Source of the DNA: Eumeta japonica
Taxonomy: Eukaryota > Arthropoda > Insecta > Lepidoptera > Psychidae
Reading direction: 5' to 3'
NCBI GenBank assembly: GCA_005406025.1
Contig: BGZK01001245.1
Coordinates: forward strand, 1-64,000
DNA: 64,000 nucleotides
The translations under genes were made by a program, and so were the position numbers. Shown piece after piece: positions 36,285-46,395 of this stretch. Position 1 is the stretch's first letter; every line of letters starts with the position of its first letter. The notes beneath the pieces are model-generated. The model worked only from the letters and a program-made list of their open reading frames with translations. It searched no databases and was not told the DNA's origin.

Positions 36285-36400
36285 CGGTCAACAGCCTCCA
36301 ACCGCACTGGACCAGTGTGGAGGGCTTCAAGTTCAAGCCCTTCGTTTGACAATGAAATTATAAAAGGATTACGGCCCTGCAGCATAGTGATAAATACCTT
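36285..36400 (+). repeat. Degenerate lepidopteran repeat abutting the minisatellite
   Basis: CCAACCGCACTGGACCAGTG followed by TGGAGGG, later CCCTTC and ACGGCCCTGCAGCATAGTGA, follows the order of a common lepidopteran element (CCAACCCGCACTGGACCAGCGTGGTGG...CCCTTCTCA...GCCCTGCAGTGGGA). The copy begins within about 10-30 bp of the last 15-bp unit. Confidence 0.55.
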
Positions 36401-37140
36401 ACACAAAAAAATAAATTAAACGAAGTCTAAAACGATCGAACTTGATAAGTTGATAACTAAACTGATAGATAACTAGAAAAAAATTTTTTTCGAGGACAGA
36501 TCGCGTTTTTATAGAAAGGAAAAATTAATAGAATTTTAAAGTGTTAAACACTTTAAAGATCAGTGGCCGTAACCAGAGCGTCCGCACTATCGGCCTCGTA
36601 CTACCTATCAAGTACATACTAACTTTAAACTAAAAAGTTTCCCTGATAGCACATACTTCAGCAAAACACGTTTAAATGTGCGAGAGTGTACTGGAAATAT
36701 TTGACTAATAATAATTTTGGAACTATTCTAGCTTATGTATATTTAAAATTAAGTTATTTTAAGCACCCCTAAAACACTGTCAACGAAGTATATATAAAGT
36801 GATAATCAATAAATATCTGTATGTTATAAGTTAAAATAATAACCGAAAATGTAAAATGAACATGCATGGCCACAATGCCATGTGTCAAATGTAATGACAG
36901 TGTTGATACATTTGTTTAAAGTACGCAATACTGACCTTGTTTCTTTTGCTAAGTTGTTATTACGTATATGAATTAGTCTATGCTGCTTGAAGTTTTTTCG
37001 TAAGTAACGTAACGGGTTTAAGTTGCGAATAAAAACAGCTTAATTCATTAAAATTCTGCGTTTTATTACAGATAACATTACTATCATGTAATAAATGTAT
37101 AAAATGCTGCAATGTAACACTATAAAGCCATAAACATGAC
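36401..37140. other. AT-rich non-coding stretch
   Basis: No gene is recognised. A small palindrome, TTTAAAGTGTTAAACACTTTAA, occurs near 36535-36556 (AAAGTGTT/AACACTTT). Confidence 0.4.
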
Positions 37141-37356
37141 CACGACAATTCTCCCTTCGTTACTCCACACCCTCTTCGATTCCTCACTCCCGTTTTATCT
37201 CTCAACTCCCTTTCCAGTCTGAAGCTACACTGTCCTCCATCAGATATTCCATTCCTAACCAAGAGGACGGCAACGCGCTGGTGACTTCTCTGAAGTTGCA
37301 AGTGTCCACGGCCGATGGTGACGACCTTCTCTCTAGTGGCTTGCATGTTCGTTTAT
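37141..37356 (+). repeat. Dispersed lepidopteran repeat, copy 1 of 2
   Basis: It contains TCCATCAGATATTCCATT, CTAACCAAGAGGACGGCAAC, GTGACTTCTC, AGTGTCCACGG and CTAGTGGCTTGCATGTTCGT in that order. These match the copy at 42665-42903 and a very common lepidopteran repeat (GGCCGGCAACGCACT, GTGTCCATGGGCGG, GGCCGTATGCTCGTTTGCC). The minus frame at 36978-37346 is a shadow of it. Confidence 0.65.
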
Positions 37357-39364
37357 CCTTCAAAAATACTATGAAAAAGAAGAATTCCAGTCACCTTAGT
37401 GGGAAGTTACGATATAGAAACAATTAGAGTCAAATAATAAATGCGTTAGGGAAATCTTCAAAACGTAATTAATAGGTAGAAATTTACATCGTGGTACGGA
37501 ACGTAAGTCAGACACCGACTCGCGCTTCGGCGTATTTTCTTAATGTATTGCATTATATATTTTTGGCTCGTATGTCAGCCCTTCTATAGTAAGTTATGAA
37601 CTTTTTTGTGCTGGATTCACACAACAATTCTCAGAAGTTTCCTCTTTTTGGCCAGCTATTAGAAAAGGTACAGCCTACCAATAAATCAGTCTGACAAAAT
37701 ATCGAATATTTCAACTGAGACATAATCCTGTTAATACAAATCTTTGCTCCATTTTAAAGTTGAAACGCAATCGTTTACAACAAACCCGTTTTACGAACAC
37801 CTTGGCGCAAATTAGAAAGTACAGTTTAATACAAACAACCTGATTTCGTTGCAAAATTTTACCCATAGGGCATTATCTAATTTAAATATGGCCAGGTGTA
37901 ACTTAACACTGCGACTAGCGTAATTTATATTTCACAGTGATGAATTACTTTGTCAATTTTAAAAAATAGTTTTACTGAATTGTTAACACAAATCACAAAG
38001 ATATTTAACGTTAAATCTCAACTAACTTAAATTGCCTTTAACAATTACCTTTATTTGAATTTTTATTAAATAACATTTAAATCTAACACTAAACTCCTAG
38101 TGTTAGAGCTACAAAATTATTTACATTGTATTGTTCTTTTGAAACAGAAATATAATTAATTTTTGTGTATCATTAAGATTGCGTGATTCCGTCTGAAAAT
38201 TAGCTAATATTATTAGGCAGATACTTATATCTGATTAAACGTTTCATGAATAAATGTATTTAATTATACATGAAATATATAATTTTCTTGTAACCATGAA
38301 TGCACAAAATAAACGGATGGAATATCGTTAAGCGTAAATATTTAAATATTTCGACTGATATCGCCCAAAAGTGAGTCAGGTCGCTATAATACGTCAAGAT
38401 ATGAACATACATACAAATTTTTCCAACTGTGATTGCGCTATCAGTTTTTCAAACTCATTTTATTGACGTCGTGTCGAATGTCTTCATACTCCTCTTCATA
38501 GTCAAGGAACAAAATTTCACAACGCCGTTACAGGTATCCAAAATTTTTTGGTAACCATAGATAGCACTGTATTTCTTCACAAATGTTGAATAGAACGTCT
38601 TTACATGGCCGTACTTCGCCCACGCTATCACGTTGAGCCTGACGCAGTGTAATACTTCAACAGAAATTCTCTGTTCGCCTATTCTCTAAGATCACTTTCA
38701 TGTGACAACAAAATTATAGCAGCTTTTATGTCGTAAATTATTTAAAAATGCTAGTCTAAATACGCTCTTATTAATCCTGATTCGTTCGTTTTACTACTTA
38801 AAGAAAAATAAACGAAAAACATAAGGCAAAAAGGACTTGTTTCTTTCGTCTCTAGCAAGGCTACCTATTTGTATCAAATTTTGAAATAAAACTCATTACA
38901 TAAGCTTGATGCGATAAGATATTAAGATATGAAACTTAGTTTTAAGAAAGTTATGAAAGTATTAAAATATATTGCACAATATATCAGCATTTAAAAGATT
39001 ACTAATATTTAATTTCGTTGGGCTTTCGGAATTGTACGGGAGGGACCAATCACTCTATTCGATCATTTAAAACAATATAATGTCGTATTGTAACATTTGA
39101 ACGTATCGATTCCAGGCTTTGGCTCGTACCAATCGTGACAATAAATTGTCACCTAACACGTACAAGCTGACTATTGAATGTTCGCTTGTATTTTAGAATG
39201 TCAATTCTTACTCAAGCAATAGGAACACGATGTGCCTAACGTTTACGAAACAGACGTGTAGACGCCCATTATTCTATTTGAATATTGTTTACCAGAAAAT
39301 ATTTAATTTTAGTCTTCATGCAAATCAATGGGTTATTTATTATTTCATGATACGTTATAGCATT
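37357..39364. other. AT-rich non-coding stretch
   Basis: A perfect 9-bp hairpin CTAACACTA/TAGTGTTAG lies at 38083-38106. Nothing else is recognised. Confidence 0.45.
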
Positions 39365-39668
39365 ATAATAAAACTGTAGAGGTCGAATGTCTGTACATAA
39401 AAACGCTAAAACCGAGTCAGGGGATGTTAAAAGTGAAGTAGAACATATCTAGATTTTTTTCAAATTTTTTGTTCCTCTGTCTGTTTGTACGGGCTAATCT
39501 CCGAAACTATTGGACCGAATTAAATGAAATTTTGCATGGTGGTACCTTACATCCCCGATCAACATTTCAGATATTTTTAATCACGGAGGATTAAAGAGTT
39601 CCCGTGGGATAATTAAAAAACCAATAGTAACTTGAGCTTAATACACAACCTACTTAAGTAGTCATCAT

Positions 39669-39969
39669 CTTGATATTGATTGACATTGGTTGATATTGAT
39701 TGATGTCGATTGGTATTGACTAATGTTGTTTGGTATTGATTGCTATTGATTAATGTCGATTGATATTGATTGATTCTGATTGATATTGATTGATATTGAT
39801 CGATATTGATCGATATTGATCGATATTGATCGAAATTGATCGATATTGATCAATATTGATCGATATTGATCGATATTGATCTATATTGATCGATATTGAT
39901 TGATATTAATTGATATTGATTGACATTGATTGATATTGATGATATTGATTGACATTGATTGATATTAGT
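39669..39969. repeat. 10-bp minisatellite, about 30 units
   Basis: Units of TGATATTGAT/CGATATTGAT keep an exact 10-bp period for about 270 bp and lose phase once, near 39941. Units at about 39801-39900 mostly begin with C (CGATATTGAT). Units on both sides begin with T, as expected if a homogeneous core has CpG-decayed or older edges. It lies inside the Helitron-like element. Confidence 0.9.
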
Positions 39970-40164
39970 ATACACAATAAGTATAAATATCTGCATAAAT
40001 AAAAGAATGATGATGTATGTCCGAGTATCAATTGAGAATGGCTTGAATTGGAATAATTTTTTTTGTTGTCTTTAAAATCGTCTGGAGAAGGTTTGTTTGT
40101 CAGAAAATTTCTGAAATGTTATTATTTTCAATAGTTTTTTAATAAGAGGGAAAGTGACGTTTAG

Positions 40165-40568
40165 TTTGACAGTTCTGTTGTCACATGTATTTATGACAAT
40201 ATAACCATAACAATAAATTATGCTGCTGATGTATCGGTCGACTTCGGAACAATGAACATCTCATGTCAATATTGTAATGCATTAAGATTTCACCATGAAC
40301 CACCAGGATTATGTTGTTTAAATGGAAAAGTCAAACTACCAGAATTGTTACTGCCACCAAAACCACTAGAATTACTGCTGCCTGGCCAAAGAACTTAATC
40401 TAAACATTTTTTTAAAAATATTCATAATAATTATATTAATTGTAATTGTATAATGTATATATTCAAATGACATCATTTGGAGCGAATATAATTAGAGAAC
40501 AAGGTTTTAATCCGACTTTCAAGGTAAATTATTTTTGGAAAAACACGTATCATATAGACAAACATTAA
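40165..40568 (+). pseudogene. Helitron replicase/helicase N-terminal fragment, broken
   Basis: The frame opening at 40165 and containing the ATG at 40252 encodes a cysteine motif, ISCQYCNALRFHHEPPGLCC, directly followed by LNGKVKLPELLLPPKPLELL. A TAA at 40396-40398 interrupts it. The same frame resumes with SKHFFKNI, then shifts near 40464 to MTSFGANIIREQGFNPTFK (40467-40523) before ending at TAA 40566-40568. CxxCxAxxF..E..G.CC..GKVxLP followed by a FQMTSFGA block is the order I know from Helitron proteins just before the Rep domain. The Rep catalytic HUH motif, Tyr residues and the SF1 helicase are absent. At least one stop and one frameshift make this a dead relic. It is too short for a standard ORF cut-off. 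Confidence 0.72.
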
Positions 40569-40635
40569 TTACAAAATTAAAAGAAAAATTGTAGTTATTT
40601 TCAATGACGCCCAGCGAAGCGGGCCGGGATGCTAG

Positions 40636-41040
40636 ATACGTATAATATAACTGTAACCTACCGATATATGTACTTGGGAATTATTTATGAAAAACTAATG
40701 TAGAAGGTCTTTATAAGTGCAATGGAAACCTAACATACATTTTTAACATTTCTGTCTGTCTAATTGTATGTTTATTAGTTCCGGAATAAGAAAATTACTA
40801 CTGTTCCGAATCGAATACGGTTTTCAAGGTGTTGCTGGGATCTAATTTAAAAAATTAAACATGTATCATCTCTATACACCGCCCAGAAGCCGAGTTACGT
40901 GCAAAACTCTCTTGAACTGGGAACTGTAACTGATTATAAGAAACTATTTTTAGAATTTCGTGGGTGTATGGTTTTAAACCATGTCATGATCTCTTATTTA
41001 CTTCTAAAGTAGATTATAATCTCTTATTTACTCTTATTAG
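40636..41040. other. Possible repeat-derived stretch
   Basis: TTTCTGTCTGTCTAATTGTA near 40748 and GTTCCGAATCGAATACGG near 40801 look like the interior of common lepidopteran repeats. This may be the body of the element whose end is at 41041-41138. No gene is seen. Confidence 0.35.
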
Positions 41041-41138
41041 ACTTTTAAAGATTGAGACGAGCGTCGTCATCAGTCCATATAAAAGATCGGGGAATTCATT
41101 CTACGTTCACGCAGGCGGAGCTGCGGGCGAAAGCTAGT
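41041..41138 (+). repeat. Dispersed lepidopteran repeat, 3' end copy 2
   Basis: ATTGAGACGAGCGTCGTC is followed by GGGGAATTCATTCTACGTTC and GCGGAGCTGCGGGCGAAAGC, ending TAGT. This is the best-preserved end of this family in the window. Confidence 0.65.
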
Positions 41139-42664
41139 AATTCATATAACGTGTATAATTTTTAAATAAACTTTAACATAGTACACCTAGAAAACCATCG
41201 GAAAAACTACAAATCAATTGTCAAAGATTCCAAATTTTTAACTTCAGTTAAAGAGTTCTTTTTTTATGGAAAAAAATTAAACACATAAAAGTTAATATGG
41301 TCTATATGACGGACTAATGTGGGAATGAATAGTATACCGAGACTCTTATGTATACCTTTAGGACGGTAAATTAAAAAAAAAAATAAACGTCAATCATTTT
41401 TCCACCGCAGTGATAAAACTGTTTGGGAGCTGTCAGTAAACGTAACCACTAATCGACACATATACAGCCACCACATGATCAGACTTCAAGGATATTTAAA
41501 TTGGTTATAAAGAGAGAAGCTCAAAATTATGGAAATGTAAGAGAACGACGTGTTTTTACGGTGACTTGTCTTTAGCAGTACTTAGTTATTTGTTACTCAA
41601 TATATTGTCAATACCTAAAATAAAAGTAAATAGGAAACCGTAATCATAGTTTTTACGTTCTCGTGTTGTCTTCAGTGAATAACTCTTTGAACAAGCGTCA
41701 CCTTAACGTTGACAGTAAATCTGATTCGGGCCTGATTCCGTTATAGTCGTGTGTACTTATCTTTGTCGATTACACGTTAGTGGAATTGAATCACATTCAC
41801 ATTTAATAGCCGGTAAGCAGCGCTCTACTTGTGTGTCTAGCTAACTATTTGTTTGGTAACTATACGGAGCAGTTAACGTTCAAGAGTCTAATTAAAGTAA
41901 TATATTATACGCACAAGTATTTTTTTGCATTAAAATTGAATAGGCGCTAATGACATAAATTACAAGGTTGCACTAATCAATTTAAAATACGGTTTAACAA
42001 ACACTCCAAAATGACGTAGGAATAAAAAAAGATGTATATAAGCAAAACAAATGGAAAATGTTCATAAGATTCTAGAATATAGATTACTTTAGTATTTATT
42101 ACGAAGTATTTAAGTTCGAAAGAAGCAGTTTTAAAAATAAAGCACAAGCAGCGATACGAACACGTCTGGTAACTCTTGTGAAGTTACGTGACCATTTCAT
42201 CTCAAGAACGTAGACGTTAAAATACAAAATCTTCCACTGCTTTCGTCCCAAAGTTATACACAGTAATAAAACCCTAACTAAGATTTGTCGAAGTTGAATT
42301 ATACAGTATACGATGAAATGAATAGTGCTCAAAGTTTGTAGTATTCTGTAACAACTGCAGGTTTGTAGTAGTTTGTAACAAGAGAAAAGTAATAATAAAT
42401 AGTCATCCCAAATTCTTTATCTCTGTTGGCAAATAGTAATATCGGTTATAGAATTCTCAAGTACATGTGAAAAAGAACTGATTGAATCCCTCAAACATCA
42501 AATTACAATTAGAATATCGTTGAGTGAAAATGTCAATCAGAGATATATTAAGAATATAAAATGAGATTGAGCCTCTGTAATCAACTTGGCTGCAGAGGGT
42601 CTACCAACATAAAAATGGGCTGCCTCGACCACTGAGATATTAAACATATAGACGTGAAGTAAGA
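41139..42664. other. AT-rich non-coding stretch
   Basis: No gene is recognised. A 77-codon minus frame at 42099-42332 has no domain. Confidence 0.45.
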
Positions 42665-42903
42665 GCTTATGCTGCTGCATTTTGTTCAGTGGCTGAGAGT
42701 CCCGGTGCCTCACTTCCCCTTTATCACCAATTCCCCTTCCGTCAGCCCGCTTCCTCTACATCAGCTTACTCTACCCTCCATCAGATATTCCATTATTAAC
42801 CAAGAGGCCGGCAATGCACTCATGACTAATTCCTCTGGATGGCGAGCGTTCATGAACGGCGCGGTTACCACCTACATTTTAGTGGCTTGCGTTCTCGTTT
42901 GCA
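42665..42903 (+). repeat. Dispersed lepidopteran repeat, copy 2 of 2
   Basis: It shares CTCCATCAGATATTCCATTA, AACCAAGAGGCCGGCAATGC, TGACTAATTCCTCTGG and AGTGGCTTGCGTTCTCGTTT with the copy at 37141-37356, in the same orientation. The 124-codon frame at 42669-43043 is a by-product of this repeat and its flank. Confidence 0.68.
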
Positions 42904-45544
42904 CTTCGGAAAAAAACTTTATAAGGTGCAGTGACCATATATTTAAAATGGCAAAAAAACAACGCGTAGAAAATCAATTGAAGTTGGGACTAATAAACAC
43001 TATTTTCACTAGTAAAACTGAGTATAAATTGATCATATTTTAATAGATAACACAAAAAAATGATAATGAAACCATAAAATTACATTTTCAATGAGTTACA
43101 CATTAAGACCATTTACGTGTAATTTTACATTACCTCAGACATAAAAAAAAATTAACTAACGCAAAAAAAAGCAACACGTAAACAGTTTAAATTTATACCG
43201 AATATTTGTTATCATTAGGCACACCGCTGGCTTAGGTTGATTTATTCAAGTTTATAATAAACAAACATCTGTTTAAAAAAGAATCCCTTGCGATAAGTCA
43301 AAAACAAACAACTTCACTGTGAGTAAAGTTCCAAATAAAGGGAGTAATAACGACTCCATGCGGATCCCAATCATTAAGGAGGCAAGCGGAATGTTGCCGT
43401 AGTAGGTTGTTAACCTGTTCCGCGCGGAGTCGGTCGCATTTACATCGATACCCGATACGGCTATATCTTTGTCTATCGGCTACCATTCCCTGCGCCAGAG
43501 TTCAAATGATTTTAATAATGGAACGGTCGCTTTAAAGTAATTTAGGGTTTTGTGGCTTATGACGAGAACATTTATTTACCTCTACTCTTTTGTTTTTTTT
43601 TTGTTCATCACGGATTCGAAACAAACAAATGTACAAAAATATGGATTCAAATTTTATCGAAGAAACTGATGCTGGTTTTGATGAGCATTAAACTATTTAT
43701 TATTTTACGTGCACTTTACTAAGTAAATACAGTACTTCTTGAATGAATCAGGTGACATCAGGTGTTCTAATATTCAGTTTTTAATTTAAAACAGATTCCA
43801 CAAAAAAAAAAGTCAAATTTGAAGTTCCCGAAACCAATGAGCTTGTGTGAAAAGATTGTCGGATGTCCAAATCCTATACCCTTTTTCATTATTTTATGTC
43901 TATTCGGGCGGAGCCGGTTGCAAAATTTAGCAATACTAATTTCACAATAATTCTAGTGCCTCTAATAGCATCGATATGAAAGTGGAAAAGATTATTATCT
44001 TTAATGAACTAACGCGAATTAAGTAAATGAGCGTACATAAAAAATCATGCACAGTGACATAAGTACATTACATATTACAGCACAAAACAAATCAACACAG
44101 AAATGCAAATAAACTATTAACGCAAAGTATCGTATGAAAATGGTTGTTAAATAACTTATTGGAATGAATAAATGAAATAATAATAAAATGAAATCAGGTC
44201 TATTTAACCGTTTTGATATTTCCGCTAATAATATATTATTTAATGACTTCCATAATCGTTTTTATAGCTGTGATGATGTCATTCATTTAGACATTACATT
44301 TGCACATTTTTTGTGTCGTACAATAGAAGGATCCTGTATCATATTCAAACGATTTTTATAGTATTAAAGCTAAAGTTTTTTTTTATTTTGTCAAACAGGC
44401 AACACATTATTTGATTAACGTGCAACGTTAAACAACTACACTATGAATAACATATCATGCTAACTCATTAGTGTATCTCAGTGGCGTGTCCTAAAGAACA
44501 TAATCTACTTGTAAATTATCCTGACTGACCTGCATGACCAGTTCGATTAATATCGCAATTACTGTAGTAATTTCAATAAGATTGTTGTACAATCTAATGA
44601 TATTCCGCGAACTCGTATAAAAAACACAGTAAATATATAACAAAACTAATATTATATACATAAATAAAATTATACATGTAATTTATATTTAGGACCATTT
44701 CTCCTCATATAGGCAGATAGGGACCATTTTACGAGATACTGATATTCCTTCGTAATTTCACGCAAAATCATCGCTTTCAGGTGCTTATAAATAGAACCTA
44801 AACTTATCTAGGACACCACTTACCTGCGCTTCTATTACATATATTCGCTGTGTAAATTAGTAATATTATATTTTGTACAAAAAGAAAATAATTGACTTTT
44901 AGTTTCTGCTTGAAATTAGATGTAATAAAACTTACCCGTATACATTTATTTATTGTTCCATTAAGATATATAAATTAAATAAGTTCAGTTTAAGAAATCA
45001 ACCATTGTGAGTACATAAGTGAAAAGTAATCGAAATTGAATATGGACTCTGTAAATACTTTATTTAGGGTCATGTTTTGCTATTTATAAGATTAGATTGT
45101 GAAATTCCATTTATCCTTAGAATTTTTTTTTTGAAGTGACTGTAACCGTCAAGTCACGAATTCAAACGTAAGTATTTAATGATGTTTTGATGCGTTTTAA
45201 CAGTGTGTGTGTGGGAGTAACGAGTCTAATTATTGTGGCAGTGATCGATAATAATGTACTATCGAGACGACAAACGCAGGTAAATGAATAATCGATGGGC
45301 GCGACGTGAAGTGCAACGCGCTACCTTTAAGTAGCACATCGCCCTGTGTAAAAGTATACACAGATCTGATTTTATATATTCACGGTATTATTGTCAATAC
45401 GGGGTCGCCAGAGATGGTACGCCTGGTGGATCTGATAACTAGTCGAAGGCGACGCCCATTTCAAGGCCATAGCAGTCGCGTGCAGGTTTCACAGCTTTCA
45501 GTGATAATTCTCACCTAGTTTTACAAAGCTCCGTAGTCAACAAG
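42904..45544. other. Mostly AT-rich non-coding stretch
   Basis: No gene is recognised. 43370-43500 and 45285-45490 are GC-richer and give short frames without domains. A short GT run lies near 45205. Confidence 0.45.
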
Positions 45545-45800
45545 AAACCTTTACAGTTTCGCCACGTCCATCCGTCTGTCGGTCTGTTCGCCTCTTACCT
45601 TAAAAATTCTTAATAGAAAACTGTTTGGCATATTGTACAATCATTTGGTAATTTTACCTGGAAAATTTTCCGGAAGTTTTAAAACTAGGTTATTTTACGG
45701 ATTTTATTGTGCTCTTTCCAAATTTCCACTTTGCCAACTTGTATCTTTGCCGCTCGCGTCGCCATATTGTAAAAATGGCGCCTCATAGAAGTTTTTTGAT
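45545..45800 (-). repeat. Inverted fragment of the 2420-3163 repeat family
   Basis: AACCTTTACAGTTTCGCCAC followed by GTCCATCCGTCTGTCGGTCT is the reverse complement of the GACGGACGGACAGACATGGCGAAACTATAAGGGTT-type end (shown here in two blocks) that closes that family. The inner edge is approximate. 45755-45790 holds GCCATATT and AAAATGGC, PHO/YY1-type cores, in a GC-rich context. Confidence 0.45.
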
Positions 45801-45936
45801 AATTTCTCCTTTCCGTCTCATTTTATAATAAAAATATTTATATACAAAATTAAACTAGAAAAAAAATTTTTACAATTTTTATATGAAATTTTTCTTTGTA
45901 AAATCAATAGTTTTGGCGTACGAGCGCCGCAAATTA

Positions 45937-46395
45937 TATATCAATATGCGTTTTGGCCATCAATTCGTCCAGAGAAAACTGTCAGGCATCGGAATTATGC
46001 TCAAGATAAGAATAAATGTACTGCATCAGAGTATCGATCTCGTTTACTCGACCTTTTTTATCTATATCTTCAGTCGGTGGTACTTGTAACAATCTTTTCG
46101 TACAGGAATTGTGATAATGTATTTTGGCTGCGACCAAATCATTAACATGCTTAAGATGATCAACATTTGCTCGACCCCAATCATCAATACGAGCTCTAAT
46201 AAGTTCTGAAATACTAATTTTCATCGATAATTTACATACATTATCCGCAACATAAGGAATTGTACAAGCACGTCTATTTCTGTTTTGCTTTAAACTCTGC
46301 TGCTATCTCAGCAGCGCCTAAAAAACAACGGTCTTCGAATGAAAATGTTAGGTGCGATTATAGCAGTAGTGGTTCTGAAGTCGTGACGTCGCTTC
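45937..46395 (-). pseudogene. Broken copy of a repeat-associated invertebrate protein family (DLVAAxxxYHxxC)
   Basis: On the minus strand an open frame from 46302 to 45982 encodes RRACTIPYVADNVCKLS, then ELIRARIDDWGRANVDHLKH, then VNDLVAAKIHYHNSCTKRLL and a QYIYSYLEHNSDA end. A TGA at 45984-45982 is followed in frame by QFSLDELMAKTHI. Upstream, in another frame (about 46395-46310), TSEPLLL, a TAA, then SHLTFSFEDRCFLG are legible. Order and spacing (F.F...C.F.G; R...W...V...L....DLVAAEA.YH..C; L..YL..N....FTLDEL) fit an uncharacterised family I recall from many insect and other invertebrate genomes, usually in multiple copies. Two in-frame stops and at least one frameshift mark it as dead. Its function is unknown. 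Confidence 0.6.

Larger units (their letters stand above)
39365..40635 (+). mobile_element. Decayed Helitron-like element (about 1.27 kb)
   Basis: The left part has TATAATAAAACTGTAGAGGT near 39364, then CTGTACATAAAAACG and, at about 39470-39540, CTGTTTGTACGGGCTAATCTC and AAACTATTGGACCG (given as separate blocks), a header familiar from insect repeats. A 10-bp minisatellite (39671-39969) and remnants of a Helitron protein (40165-40568) follow. The right end at 40607-40635 has a GCCC..GGGC hairpin and finishes GGGATGCTAG, consistent with the hairpin plus CTAG/CTRR 3' end of Helitrons. Helitrons move by rolling-circle replication. This copy cannot encode a working protein. The left boundary is approximate. 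Confidence 0.55.

Noticed and set aside
35776..36406. Long open frames over the 15-bp array (LSPSS, HRHHC and DDGDN repeat proteins)
   Set aside because: They are produced by the triplet-phased minisatellite in several frames on both strands, with no unique sequence, domain or credible gene structure.
42669..43043. 124-codon plus-strand frame
   Set aside because: It is a shadow of the dispersed lepidopteran repeat at 42665-42903, which also occurs at 37141-37356.
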